Shown here one piece after another: positions 16,614 through 24,766 of a DNA stretch of 43,571 nt; the stretch's first letter is position 1, and each line of letters begins with the position of its first letter. The stretch is from a virus: IMG/VR virus record IMGVR_UViG_3300024496_000051, positions 1 to 43,571 of that record; one strand, given 5' to 3'. The notes under the pieces were generated by a model that was given only the letters and a program-made list of their open reading frames with translations, did not search any database and was not told the DNA's origin. The translations under genes were made by a program, and so were the position numbers.

Positions 16614-17192
16614 TCTTTGATTAGCCAAAGGGCTAAAAAGTTTTCCGTCTAAACTAGATGCTGTGCGTAGAGCTTTGTATACGTTTTGTACGCCTACTGC
16701 TTGATTCCAAGCATCTTCTAAAGCGTGATGCTTTAATACAGGGGGACGGTTAGGGTTAATACCAATATCGAATAGGGTGCGAGTATCACGGACTTCCCAG
16801 AATTGCCAAGGAATAGCCTTGCCAATTTTACGGAAAATATGTTCCATAATAATAACATCAAAGCCAGCACCGTGACTCCAAATGCGTTTAGCACCCCAAC
16901 AAAATTTATACAATTGATTCATTGCATCGTGAATATTAATTCTATTTTCGGGATCAAATGCTTCGTCTTGTGCGGCCTTAGATTGGCTTGCCCACCAATC
17001 TAGAGTGGCCTGACTAACTGTGCAACCTATACGATCGCAACTATCAACATCTACGCGAACGTAGAATTTTTCCATTGTAGGCTCGCTAAGTTCGTCTCCG
17101 AACGGATCAAACTTAACAGCACCAATAGTTAAGATAGTTGCACTAGGGAGGACGTCAAGCGTCTCCAAATCAATCATAATATCTGTATTCAT
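16611..17192 (-). CDS. DEDDh-type 3'-5' exonuclease (DnaQ-like fold)
   Basis: 193 residues. Exo motifs in order: DLETL (Asp8, Glu10), SHGAGFDVI near residue 115, and HHALEDAWNQA near 160, giving the DEDDh set for two-metal 3'-5' nucleolysis. The arrangement is like T4 DexA or the exonuclease VIII/Rv2179c group. It probably degrades host DNA or trims nucleic acid ends; the substrate is not readable. It has its own sigma70 promoter with a leaderless layout, which fits an early gene. Confidence 0.85.
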   Translation of the reverse strand: MNTDIMIDLETLDVLPSATILTIGAVKFDPFGDELSEPTMEKFYVRVDVDSCDRIGCTVSQATLDWWASQSKAAQDEAFDPENRINIHDAMNQLYKFCWGAKRIWSHGAGFDVIIMEHIFRKIGKAIPWQFWEVRDTRTLFDIGINPNRPPVLKHHALEDAWNQAVGVQNVYKALRTASSLDGKLFSPLANQR

Positions 17193-17198
17193 AATACT

Positions 17199-17227
17199 AT
17201 TATACTTTCTTTCATTATATAAGTCAA
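17199..17227 (-). promoter_or_regulatory. Sigma70 promoter, leaderless exonuclease transcript
   Basis: TTGACT (17227-17222), 17 bases, TATAAT (17204-17199), then six bases to ATG 17192. No Shine-Dalgarno is present. Confidence 0.7.
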
Positions 17228-17230
17228 GTA

Positions 17231-18250
17231 TTATTTTACAAATACATCATTAATTTGTCTATTAACCCTAATAAATGTTGTACATTTGGATAATTGTTTT
17301 AGACTAGGTGCGCCTACGTATGTACAGGTACTACGAATACCACCTAATAGATCTAAAACTGTATTTTCCACAGCACCTTTGTATGGAATTGTAACAGTAC
17401 GTCCTTCACTGCTACGATATTCCGCTACACCTCCGTGGTGCTTTTCCATAGCGGTATCTGAACTCATACCATAGAATGTGACTTTGCCATCTTTGACTTC
17501 ACCGCCACCCTCGTTGTGACCTGCCAGCATACCTCCTAGCATTACAAAGTCCGCACCAGCCCCGAAAGCCTTAGCAACATCGCCAGGGCAAACACATCCG
17601 CCGTCAGCAATAATATGTCCGCCAAGACCGTGAGCGGCATCGGCGCATTCAATGATAGCACTAAGTTGTGGGTAGCCCACACCAGTTTGAATACGAGTAG
17701 TACAAACGCTACCAGGGCCAATGCCCACTTTAACAATATCCGCACCACGTAAAATTAACTCCTGTGTCATATCTGCGGTAACAACGTTACCAGCAATAAT
17801 AGTTGATTGAGGGAATGTTTCACGAACTCTAGAAACATAATCTCCAAATCTTTCTTGATATCCATTAGCCACATCAATACAGATAAAATGTATTTCTGGG
17901 TACTCTCGGATAATATTACTAAGGCGTTGAAAATCTTGGTCGCTGGTTCCTGTGCTAACAGCGAAATAATTTCCGCCAATGTCTTCTAGTGTTGTTTGAA
18001 AATATAAAGTATCAATATTTTTTACAAGACAAGTAAACATCCTATGTTGACATAGAGCGTGGGCCATTTGTAATGTCCCAACACCGTCCATATTACTGGC
18101 CATAATTGGAACACCAGTCCATTCAAATTTACTATGTTTGAATTTGTAACTACGAGATAAGTCGACAGATTTTCGACTTGATAATGTAGATCTTTTTGGG
18201 CGAATCAATACATCTTTGAAGTCGAGCTTAACTTCATCTTCGATACGCAT
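17231..18250 (-). CDS. guaC: GMP reductase
   Basis: 339 residues, against 347 in E. coli GuaC, and similar throughout. It converts GMP to IMP and ammonia with NADPH, returning guanine nucleotides to the common purine pool. The catalytic loop [11 protein letters not shown] contains Cys183, the flavin-independent TIM-barrel phosphate loop is [12 protein letters not shown], and the flap contains [15 protein letters not shown]. It lacks the CBS domains of IMP dehydrogenase and has the GuaC N-terminus ([20 protein letters not shown]), so I call GuaC rather than GuaB. Probably supplies purines for phage DNA together with the RNR operon. Confidence 0.93.
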   Translation of the reverse strand: MRIEDEVKLDFKDVLIRPKRSTLSSRKSVDLSRSYKFKHSKFEWTGVPIMASNMDGVGTLQMAHALCQHRMFTCLVKNIDTLYFQTTLEDIGGNYFAVSTGTSDQDFQRLSNIIREYPEIHFICIDVANGYQERFGDYVSRVRETFPQSTIIAGNVVTADMTQELILRGADIVKVGIGPGSVCTTRIQTGVGYPQLSAIIECADAAHGLGGHIIADGGCVCPGDVAKAFGAGADFVMLGGMLAGHNEGGGEVKDGKVTFYGMSSDTAMEKHHGGVAEYRSSEGRTVTIPYKGAVENTVLDLLGGIRSTCTYVGAPSLKQLSKCTTFIRVNRQINDVFVK

Positions 18251-18262
18251 ATAAGGCCTTTC

Positions 18263-18502
18263 TTAGAATAATTTAGGTGGGAGTTGTTGTTCGCGAAGTT
18301 TCTTGGCCCAGCGGGCTTTGGCAGCACCTTTTTTACGTTTGCGTTCTGTTGTTGGTTTTTCGTAGAATTCTTTTTTGCGAAGAACATCAAGTGTTCCTGC
18401 TTCTTCTACTTTCTTTTTAAAACGTCTAAGAGCAGAATTAATGTTTTCATTTTCTTTTAATACTACTCCGGTACCCGATGCAATTCTATTAAATTTATTC
18501 AT
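18263..18502 (-). CDS. rpsU: Ribosomal protein bS21
   Basis: 79 residues from ATG 18502 ([12 protein letters not shown]). The bS21 core is clear: [37 protein letters not shown], with a strongly basic tail. bS21 sits on the 30S subunit near the mRNA exit site and affects initiation. Phage copies are known and may replace host bS21 to favour phage messages. That matters here because several genes seem to be leaderless. The start lies eight bases inside the end of the preceding gene. Confidence 0.93.
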   Translation of the reverse strand: MNKFNRIASGTGVVLKENENINSALRRFKKKVEEAGTLDVLRKKEFYEKPTTERKRKKGAAKARWAKKLREQQLPPKLF

Positions 18503-18887
18503 AATTTTTTGAGATTCTCTCCAGTAAAGTTGAAATATCTTCAACACTATATATAGCACGATCGTTAGCTAAATGTAAATCTTTTAGATTACCAAAATAA
18601 TAAGATTGAGGTTGGGCCGCAGTCCATCCTATAATAATATCTGTACCGTTAGGAGGAACTTCTGCATTAAACAATATAATGTCGCATTTTGGTATTTTGT
18701 CTAATAACCAATCTACACGATTACCCATTTTCCAAACATAGTTAATAAGCGTGTGTGGAAGTTTAGATTCTAATAATGCTGTAGAAACTATTGAACTTTG
18801 TTCATCTGATAGTTCTACGTGTAAGATACGGATACCTTGTAATAGTATATCGTCTGGAGGTGTAACAATTAAAATTCTATCACTCAT
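18495..18887 (-). CDS. Hypothetical protein (130 aa)
   Basis: A soluble alpha/beta protein that starts [18 protein letters not shown]. It has alternating hydrophobic strands ([27 protein letters not shown]) like a response-regulator or Rossmann-type half domain, but no recognisable active site. It is coupled to both neighbours: its start overlaps the stop of the membrane coiled-coil gene by four bases, and its end overlaps bS21. Function unknown. Confidence 0.65.
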   Translation of the reverse strand: MSDRILIVTPPDDILLQGIRILHVELSDEQSSIVSTALLESKLPHTLINYVWKMGNRVDWLLDKIPKCDIILFNAEVPPNGTDIIIGWTAAQPQSYYFGNLKDLHLANDRAIYSVEDISTLLERISKNYE

Positions 18888-20326
18888 TTTTTAGCATCTT
18901 GAATACGTTGCCAAATTGTTCCTGCGCCTTGTTCGGCATTTTGTTGATAGCCTTCGATTGTTTTAGTTACTTGATGTCCGTCGACATTTTCCATATATGT
19001 TACAGGATTTATATAATCGCCTGGACGCTCATCTATTCCTGCGGTAAGGATCTTTTCTTTTGCCCATTCTTCAGCAGCAATAGCTTCAACAGTTTCTGGA
19101 TTTTCTTCAGCCCATTTTTGTGCTTCTTGAGCATCTGCAATATAGTCTTCCCAAGGAAGTTTGCTGATAAGACCTCGTTCAAACAATCTACGTTGAATTT
19201 TTAGACTACTATCTGGATTATCTTTCTTCCAAGCTGTCATAGCTGCTTTTTCTATAGCTTGAACACTATTTAAAATTTCTTCTTCTTCTAGTTCATCTTC
19301 TTTTTCGGCAGCGGCTTCAGCTTCAGCAATCATTTCATTCCACTGATCTAGTGGTTTAATTTCGTTGAATTTAGGTTCTTCATCTTCAACTCTATAATCT
19401 TGTATGTTTGCGTGTTTTGGAAACGCCCATCCTACAGGGTGAGGATCTTTTCGAACTGGCTCTTGTTCTGCAATAGTATCTGTGCTAACTACATTAGATT
19501 CCTTTTCGGGGATGTCACTCTCCGTGGTTTCTAATTCTTTATCTTTTTCGTCACGAAACCATTGGAAACTATATTGACTTGATAATAAAAGAATAACTGC
19601 TAGAGGATCAAATACACCGACAATAATAATGATAACCCAACGAACAGCACGTTCTAGTAAATTATTATCGGGATTATCACCGTAGATTAATGCGGCAATG
19701 TATTTTATCGGACCAACCTCTGCTTCCACCTTACGTACTTCAGCGGCGATGGGTGCCCGTTCTTCACTAAGTTTAGCAATTGTTTTCTGTTCGGCTGCAA
19801 TCTCAGAAAGTAATCGAGTGCGTTCCTTGGCCTGTCCTCTACGTAGCGCAACTGCCTTGTCCGCACCTTTTTCATCTTGACTTCGACCCATAACTTGGTC
19901 CACAGCCTCATCCATTTGTTTGAGTGCTTTGCGATTTGCATCTATATTGTCCTTTGCTACTTTAATTTTTTCATCGTAGATAGAAATCTTACTTAGAACA
20001 TCCCCACTTACTAGACTTTGGTCACTGTGTGCTTTTGATAGGAATCCAAAGATACCCATCGAGGTAATTACCATTAAAATTGTAATGGCAATCATCAAGT
20101 ATGTTTTAATAAAAAATGGTGCTCGTTTCCAATTTAATTTTAACCAAACTGTAGCAACAAGTTTGCTGATTTCAAGAGCAACACCCATAACAATAATGGG
20201 GATAACTGCGGCAGCGAAGATAGCTACTAGGCCTGCAACAGAATAATAAATGGCAACAGCGGATAATGATAATCCGCTGAAAAGGGCCAAAAAGGCCATA
20301 ACTTTATCGCTGGTGTGTATTCTCAT
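18884..20326 (-). CDS. Large membrane protein with periplasmic coiled coil, unknown function
   Basis: 480 residues. Three hydrophobic segments in the N-terminal 100 (about 10-30, 33-52 and 74-97), then a charged coiled coil (about 105-200, rich in Lys/Glu/Asp/Ala), a further membrane helix (about 228-250: WVIIIIVGVFDPLAVILLL) and a long acidic cytoplasmic tail. No catalytic motif. The layout resembles cell-envelope tethers or superinfection-exclusion proteins, but this is only a comparison of shape. TAAATA lies seven bases before the ATG with no ribosome site, so it is probably late and near-leaderless. Confidence 0.7.
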   Translation of the reverse strand: MRIHTSDKVMAFLALFSGLSLSAVAIYYSVAGLVAIFAAAVIPIIVMGVALEISKLVATVWLKLNWKRAPFFIKTYLMIAITILMVITSMGIFGFLSKAHSDQSLVSGDVLSKISIYDEKIKVAKDNIDANRKALKQMDEAVDQVMGRSQDEKGADKAVALRRGQAKERTRLLSEIAAEQKTIAKLSEERAPIAAEVRKVEAEVGPIKYIAALIYGDNPDNNLLERAVRWVIIIIVGVFDPLAVILLLSSQYSFQWFRDEKDKELETTESDIPEKESNVVSTDTIAEQEPVRKDPHPVGWAFPKHANIQDYRVEDEEPKFNEIKPLDQWNEMIAEAEAAAEKEDELEEEEILNSVQAIEKAAMTAWKKDNPDSSLKIQRRLFERGLISKLPWEDYIADAQEAQKWAEENPETVEAIAAEEWAKEKILTAGIDERPGDYINPVTYMENVDGHQVTKTIEGYQQNAEQGAGTIWQRIQDAKK

Positions 20327-20333
20327 AGAAAAA

Positions 20334-20339
20334 TATTTA
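20334..20339 (-). promoter_or_regulatory. Late promoter motif fused to a stop codon
   Basis: The minus strand reads ACTAAATATTTTTCTATG. TAAATA contains the TAA stop of the upstream gene and lies seven bases from ATG 20326. Confidence 0.5.
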
Positions 20340-20765
20340 GTTGTGCCAAGTCCATCTATTATCTGCTTCGTTTAAACAGGCAGTAGCTTTCATAGTCTTT
20401 TCGACGTTGTATGCAATGGCTTGAATATAAACTCTTCTACAATAACCTGCACCACTAGGCCAAGTTGCTGAAGATACGGCCATACCGCTGGCATTTTTCT
20501 TATACCAGCGAACAATTTCTCCATCATTTGAAAATAAAACTGCGTGTGTGATAGCTTGATTATATGCTAGTTTTTGTTCATCGTCAAGAGTTTTAAACCA
20601 ACCAAATGATAGATCCACTAACCTGTTGGTCCATTCGCCAGACCTATAATTAAAAAATCTAGGATTTTCAATTTCGTTGGCGTAGACAGGATTACTGGCC
20701 GTGAGTATCAACAACTTCCCAACTACCATCAGGCAACTGACAACTGAGCGCACGGTATTGAACAT
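20337..20765 (-). CDS. Exported surface-antigen-like protein
   Basis: 142 residues. The start at 20765 has a strong AAGGAGGA site inside the previous gene (74-base overlap in another frame). The signal peptide ends near NPVYA. The C-terminal part has the pattern W..nasG.a...T.....GyCR....a....k...ataCLNEADNRWTW, which resembles the C-terminus of 17-kDa surface antigen-type proteins (a Cys pair, then a terminal W). Third gene of an envelope operon. Its role in infection is unknown. Confidence 0.65.
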   Translation of the reverse strand: MFNTVRSVVSCLMVVGKLLILTASNPVYANEIENPRFFNYRSGEWTNRLVDLSFGWFKTLDDEQKLAYNQAITHAVLFSNDGEIVRWYKKNASGMAVSSATWPSGAGYCRRVYIQAIAYNVEKTMKATACLNEADNRWTWHN

Positions 20766-21048
20766 CCTGTCCTCCTTTTTTCATCCATCCATAAAAATAA
20801 CCACAGTTACTACCAATTCCTGCTCGAGCGATAGTAACTCTTTTTATTTGATCGTCGGTACACTCTACGGTAGTACGACTATCAACCTTCTCTCCATTCT
20901 TAGTCTGAATGGTCTGACTAGTATAGCAATACTGTGGTTTCTGTGCCTGAACTCTAGGTGCCGACGAACAACCTGATAACAATGTTATCAACACGAACAA
21001 AGCAATAATAATAGCCCACAAGTAATTTTTTACTGTGTAGGGATGCAT
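20692..21048 (-). CDS. Lipoprotein of unknown function
   Basis: 118 residues with a clear lipoprotein signal: a hydrophobic helix (WAIIIALFVLITLLSGC) and Cys at about 27. The mature part is small, contains five more cysteines, and ends SCQLPDGSWEVVDTHGQ, similar in style to the following surface-antigen-like gene. The start overlaps the LPP20-like gene stop by one base. It would be anchored in the inner or outer membrane facing the periplasm. Confidence 0.75.
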   Translation of the reverse strand: MHPYTVKNYLWAIIIALFVLITLLSGCSSAPRVQAQKPQYCYTSQTIQTKNGEKVDSRTTVECTDDQIKRVTIARAGIGSNCGYFYGWMKKGGQDVQYRALSCQLPDGSWEVVDTHGQ

Positions 21049-21539
21049 TATCGACTCGCTGTCTTTTGTTCTTTGGCTTCGGCAATCAGCTGATCAAATA
21101 CAGCCTTAGGCATTTTCAATTTAACAAAAGTATAGTGACGACCTTGCATAGTGAAATGTCCAACTTCGCGATTTAGATGCTCGCGAATAGTTGTATCTTT
21201 AACAACATAGGAAATCTTTGTGTAAGTAGATTTTTTGTCATTAACAAATTCAATCTTAGTTTCGCTGTTAACTTCGCTGTTAATACGTTTGGCAAAGTTA
21301 TTCATAGCGATTGCATACATTTGTTCTTCTGCGGCTTGAGCGTGAAGCGATTCGCCTGCACCACAAGCATACGCATAATCCTTAGCGAACCAAAACCAGC
21401 CTTCTGTGCCAGCTTGAGCGCAATCAATATACCAACTAGGTTGAGCGTAAGTCTTACGTTCCTCAACTTCTTTCATCGACGAGCAACCTGTTGCAAGAAC
21501 GGACGCTGCCAAAATGCCTGCTAAAACTGCCTTTTTCAT
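21048..21539 (-). CDS. LPP20-like lipoprotein
   Basis: 163 residues. The signal peptide has a lipobox (VLATGC, Cys19), then a short polar linker and a compact domain with PSWYID, CGAGESLHAQAAEEQMYAIA and VKDTTIREHLNREVG, as seen in the LPP20 family of small outer-membrane lipoproteins. First gene of a three-gene envelope operon driven by an unusual sigma70 promoter. LPP20-type proteins often occur with CsgG- and LpoB-type envelope factors in bacteria, so a link with the curli operon is possible but unproven. Confidence 0.7.
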   Translation of the reverse strand: MKKAVLAGILAASVLATGCSSMKEVEERKTYAQPSWYIDCAQAGTEGWFWFAKDYAYACGAGESLHAQAAEEQMYAIAMNNFAKRINSEVNSETKIEFVNDKKSTYTKISYVVKDTTIREHLNREVGHFTMQGRHYTFVKLKMPKAVFDQLIAEAKEQKTASR

Positions 21540-21574
21540 ATGTGCCTCTCTGTGAGTGATTTACGACAATACAA

Positions 21575-21603
21575 AGTATAACACCGCCCTTGGGCGGTGT
21601 CAA
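21575..21603 (-). promoter_or_regulatory. Sigma70 promoter whose spacer is a perfect inverted repeat
   Basis: TTGACA (21603-21598), a 17-base spacer and TATACT (21580-21575). The inverted repeat ACACCGCCCAAGGGCGGTGT fills the spacer and enters the -35 box. It may serve both as terminator hairpin for the lysis genes upstream and as an operator for the lipoprotein operon. Confidence 0.65.
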
Positions 21604-21619
21604 TAGGTTGTTTACCAAT

Positions 21620-21934
21620 TTACTTAAAGAAAATCAATGCCATCATAACAGCCTGGGCAATGAATCCTACTCCAATAGTTACTAGATTGAGCATATCTTT
21701 TTGGACAGCGGCCTTAATAAACAAAAGGCTAAGTCCGCTCCATACTAGCAATATTAAATCTACAGCTGGCATACGATCAGTAAGGCCAGCCATAACTGCT
21801 AACAGGCTAGGTATTGTAGCAGAGTGTAGAAGGACAATAGCCAACCAACCAAAAGTCTCTGCTGATACGTTTGAGATTTTTTCATTAATAGAGGTTTTAA
21901 ATTTTTCAAGGTTAAACTCCGGTAGCGTGATCAT
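21620..21934 (-). CDS. Putative holin (three membrane helices)
   Basis: 104 residues: a polar N-terminus (about 1-24), then three hydrophobic helices (about 26-48, 55-75 and 80-103). No homology is recognised, but the size and topology fit a class I holin. It overlaps the start of its neighbour by four bases, directly downstream of a cell-wall hydrolase gene. Holins open the inner membrane at lysis time. The call rests on context and topology. Confidence 0.6.
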   Translation of the reverse strand: MITLPEFNLEKFKTSINEKISNVSAETFGWLAIVLLHSATIPSLLAVMAGLTDRMPAVDLILLVWSGLSLLFIKAAVQKDMLNLVTIGVGFIAQAVMMALIFFK

Positions 21935-22494
21935 ATACTTTCACCTTTCTCTTTCTTTCCACGATAAAAAATGTGTTGTCCAATTTGCCCGATCTTTTCA
22001 AGCGGCCATTTTGGATTAACGTAGGCAGCGTGATAATAAAGAGCATCTTTCATTACATCTAATCTAAAATTTTCTAAAAGAACCTTTTTAGCTACAGCAT
22101 AACTTTCTGCATAGGCTTCTTTGTTCATCGGTTTTGTTTTTGCGGCTGAGTCGCAGGCCCATGAGAATTGGCATACAACTTTTTCCATAATTACATTTTT
22201 TTGATAAACAACTCCGCAGACATCGTTACCGAATGTTCCCTTGGCTACTCTATTCATTGTAACCTGCGCAACCGCAACTTTACCTTCGAAGGGCTCATAA
22301 CCTGCTTCACGATAAATGTTTTGGGCTAAACATTGTAATTGTTGTTCACGAACTTTGATAGACATTACGTCTTGTGACGAGTAAGCCTGAGCTTCTCTAA
22401 GCATAGTGAATTTCTTTTGTGTAATATTTTGAACCAAAAGAAATACTACTAAAAACCCTAGAAATAGGGATACTAATCTAAATGACTTTTCCAT
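21931..22494 (-). CDS. SleB/CwlJ-type cell-wall hydrolase, probable endolysin
   Basis: 187 residues from ATG 22494, five bases after a strong AAAGGAGGA site; an in-frame GTG upstream is rejected. Residues 6-26 form a single N-terminal membrane segment (a signal-anchor-like region), followed by the Hydrolase_2 domain: LAQNIYREAGYEPFEGKVAVAQV with the expected catalytic Glu, VCQFSWACD and ALYYHAAYVNP. The family cleaves peptidoglycan glycan strands. The membrane segment suggests a SAR-type endolysin exported by the Sec system and activated at lysis, paired with the putative holin downstream. Confidence 0.85.
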   Translation of the reverse strand: MEKSFRLVSLFLGFLVVFLLVQNITQKKFTMLREAQAYSSQDVMSIKVREQQLQCLAQNIYREAGYEPFEGKVAVAQVTMNRVAKGTFGNDVCGVVYQKNVIMEKVVCQFSWACDSAAKTKPMNKEAYAESYAVAKKVLLENFRLDVMKDALYYHAAYVNPKWPLEKIGQIGQHIFYRGKKEKGESI

Positions 22495-22529
22495 AAGTCC
22501 TCCTTTCACTTGGTGTTGTATTACTACAA

Positions 22530-22745
22530 CATTACATTAAGGGAGTTAACTTCACGAGGCTCAATAAAAGAACCCTGACATACGTGTAGTTGTCTCCATT
22601 GGACGCATAGTCTCATAACCTATGTGCCTTTGGAGCCTTGACCGCCCGAATCTCACGGGTTTCTCATTTGGCCAAGACTCGCGGAACCTTTTCAGCTTGT
22701 GACATACTTCGGTTCTACTATCTTAGTTTCTTTGCGAAACGTATA
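22530..22745 (-). ncRNA. Candidate structured RNA in a gene-free gap
   Basis: The 290-base gap between the HNH gene and the endolysin gene has no good ORF but has many stems on the minus strand. These are GTTTC/GAAAC near the 5' end, GAACC/GGTTC, an 11-bp stem (GAGTCTTGGCC with GGTCAAGGCTC) capped by CCCG/CGGG, and CATAG/CTATG. The segment is more GC-rich than its surroundings. I do not recognise the family (not tmRNA, RNase P, SRP or obvious 6S). TATATTATAC lies just upstream as a possible promoter. Confidence 0.35.
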
Positions 22746-22784
22746 ATATATAGTTCATTTTTTGGATATCGGTAACAAAACAGG

Positions 22785-23294
22785 TTATTTTTGACAATTT
22801 TTAGCAACTTGTTTGCAAATTCCAACAAATTCCTCGTCTGAAAGATCTCTCTTAATGCAATTAACCTTCCACGTAACGAGTTGTATATTACCTTTAATAT
22901 AACCTTTTGAACTATCAATCCTATCTATGGTACAGCTATTTGGATTACACCATTTGCCTCCCCAATTTGTCCCGCCTCTAACAAATTCTAGATCAACTCC
23001 AGTGAAGGCACATTTCCAATTTTGAGATTCACCCACTTTATATACTTCATCTAAAGTAATCTTAATCTCTTGAGAATGTTCTCCTCTATTTGAAGCCCTA
23101 GACAAATTTTGCCTTAGGAATTTTAATCTACCACTTACAGTCAGCCAATTGTCCATTCTAGCCTGAGCTTCAAGCGGCCAGCGTTTTGTATTTTTTCGAT
23201 CCCAACCCCAATCTGCATCCTGTCTTTCAGATGTAGATAGTGAGTCAAAAACTTCTCTGTAAATTTTTGATTCGTAAATTCTTTGTACGGTCAT
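22785..23294 (-). CDS. HNH-family endonuclease
   Basis: 169 residues. The C-terminal half has the HNH-like pattern WKCAFTGVDLEF, then SCTIDRIDSSKGYIKGNIQL and VTWKVNCIKRDLSDEEF, typical of small phage HNH enzymes in which the DRID..KGY block forms the metal finger. The N-terminal half is basic and Arg/Trp-rich, probably for DNA contact. The start overlaps the stop of the previous gene (ATGA). It could be a free-standing homing endonuclease next to the structured segment. Confidence 0.75.
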   Translation of the reverse strand: MTVQRIYESKIYREVFDSLSTSERQDADWGWDRKNTKRWPLEAQARMDNWLTVSGRLKFLRQNLSRASNRGEHSQEIKITLDEVYKVGESQNWKCAFTGVDLEFVRGGTNWGGKWCNPNSCTIDRIDSSKGYIKGNIQLVTWKVNCIKRDLSDEEFVGICKQVAKNCQK

Positions 23295-23686
23295 CGGCGC
23301 ATCCTTGATATATCAACTGCTTCTTCGTCTGAAAAAATGGGGACAGCATTAGATTTATGCATAGTACCAATACCTTTGATAGCAGTACCTGTATAAACCT
23401 TATCTGGCGCTTTCAGACAAGGCGCCATATTAGTAGGATCTAAACTAGGAATTTTTGGACCTGTATCTCGAATGAATGGTTTATTCACTACTGGATTCAT
23501 TACAGGAGCGGATAGACCTCGATCACGTTTTTTATTATCAGCATCAATAGCCCATTTTTTCTGCAGGGCTTTCCAGGATTCGTCCAACTCTCTAGCCTTT
23601 CTTGCGTGTTCAGCCGAAGCAAATTTCTTTTTACCTTTTTTCTTGCCTGTGGTTGACAGCCACGGACCTTCCAAGTGCATACTCAA
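23291..23686 (-). CDS. Hypothetical basic phage protein
   Basis: 131 residues, start uncertain: TTG 23686 is correctly spaced from AGGAG, while ATG 23680 gives MHLEGPWLSTTGKKKGKKKF. The N-terminal half is strongly basic and helical (SAEHARKARELDESW); the second half is Pro/Asn-rich and low in structure. A sigma70 promoter lies upstream. It forms an early unit with the HNH gene. Function unknown; DNA or RNA contact is possible given the charge. Confidence 0.65.
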   Translation of the reverse strand: MSMHLEGPWLSTTGKKKGKKKFASAEHARKARELDESWKALQKKWAIDADNKKRDRGLSAPVMNPVVNKPFIRDTGPKIPSLDPTNMAPCLKAPDKVYTGTAIKGIGTMHKSNAVPIFSDEEAVDISRMRR

Positions 23687-23717
23687 AATCGTTCTCCTAC
23701 AAATTTACTATAAGAAT

Positions 23718-23746
23718 AGTATAACTTCATTGTTAGTGATTGTCAA
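23718..23746 (-). promoter_or_regulatory. Sigma70 promoter
   Basis: TTGACA (23746-23741), 17 bases, TATACT (23723-23718), followed by a leader of about 30 bases with an AGGAG ribosome site. The -35 box overlaps the end of the epimerase gene. Confidence 0.7.
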
Positions 23747-24702
23747 GATCCAAAATAAGGATCGTTTTTTAACCAATCGTAGTAGATTTGAAATCCTTCT
23801 TCTACAGATACTTTCGGATCAAATCCAAAATCTCTACGAGCAGCGTCAATGTTTAGTGCTCCACGACTAGGGAAATCTGCATCTTTTTCGCCTACAATGA
23901 TTTCTCCTTTGCCTGCTACTTTTACAGCTAGATTTGCGGCGTCGAGTAAACTATGACTGTGTGACTTTGTTATATTGTAGGTTTTGTTGTCGGTATTGTC
24001 TGAGAGGGCAGCGGCAACAATTCCGTCGGCGGCATCGTCAACGAAGGTGAAGTCCAGGGTTTCTCCGGCTCCGTTAACTTTAAGAGGATGGCCACGCATA
24101 GCGTTGAGGATAAATTTGCTGATGACGCGGTCTTCCACGTCGAGTGGACCATATACAGCAGAGGGGCGTATAATAGTATAAGCAATATTAGTACGACGAG
24201 CATAATCTTTGATAAGCCACTCGCCGGCAAGTTTGAGGATTCCATATTGTCCTTGTGGTTTACAGTCATAATCTTCCTTTACATCATCTTTGAAGTCGCC
24301 GTATACCATAGACGAACTAGTATATACAAACTTTCTTGTTTCATATCTATTTGCCATTTCAAGCAAATTAATTAATCCTTCGCTCATTACACGACTACCT
24401 TGAGAAGGATTAGCGTTTACTACCTTTTGTCTAGGAAAACTAGCAAGGTGAATAACAATCTCTGGTTGCTCAATATTAAAAACATAATCCATTTCGTTTA
24501 GATTGGAAATATCTTTAATGTATAGTCCGCTTAGATCTAAATCGTTAGATCGTTTGTCAATTAGATGATCTAATTGTTCTTGCGGAATGATGCCATAGGT
24601 TGTTTTATTATCTACAATAGAAACAATATGCCCTTGTGATTGCAATCGTTTTACTACGTTATGCCCGATGAGGCCGAGGCCGCCTGTTACTAATATATTC
24701 AT
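23743..24702 (-). CDS. NAD-dependent sugar-nucleotide epimerase/dehydratase (extended SDR)
   Basis: 319 residues. The Rossmann motif GGLGLIG (residues 7-13) and the catalytic YGILK (Y-x3-K, about 152-156) with an upstream SSS define an extended short-chain dehydrogenase acting on NDP-sugars (UDP-glucose/galactose type or reductase). IRPSAVYGP and the C-terminal substrate part are also typical. It could change host surface sugars or make a sugar for phage DNA or fibres. A sigma70 promoter and seven-base spacing to ATG suggest an early, leaderless gene. Confidence 0.88.
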   Translation of the reverse strand: MNILVTGGLGLIGHNVVKRLQSQGHIVSIVDNKTTYGIIPQEQLDHLIDKRSNDLDLSGLYIKDISNLNEMDYVFNIEQPEIVIHLASFPRQKVVNANPSQGSRVMSEGLINLLEMANRYETRKFVYTSSSMVYGDFKDDVKEDYDCKPQGQYGILKLAGEWLIKDYARRTNIAYTIIRPSAVYGPLDVEDRVISKFILNAMRGHPLKVNGAGETLDFTFVDDAADGIVAAALSDNTDNKTYNITKSHSHSLLDAANLAVKVAGKGEIIVGEKDADFPSRGALNIDAARRDFGFDPKVSVEEGFQIYYDWLKNDPYFGS

Positions 24703-24709
24703 AACAGTA

Positions 24710-24737
24710 ATTATACAGGACTAGATAATTAAGTCAA
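24710..24737 (-). promoter_or_regulatory. Sigma70 promoter, near-leaderless epimerase transcript
   Basis: TTGACT (24737-24732), 16 bases, TATAAT (24715-24710), then seven bases to ATG 24702. No ribosome site is present. Confidence 0.6.
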
Positions 24738-24760
24738 GAAAAAGCCCACCGAAGTGGGCT
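24738..24760 (-). terminator. Intrinsic terminator after the fibre gene
   Basis: On the minus strand AGCCCAC TTCG GTGGGCT is followed by TTTTTC. It ends the transcript of the fibre gene at 24767-26098. Confidence 0.8.
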
Positions 24761-24766
24761 GTTTAA

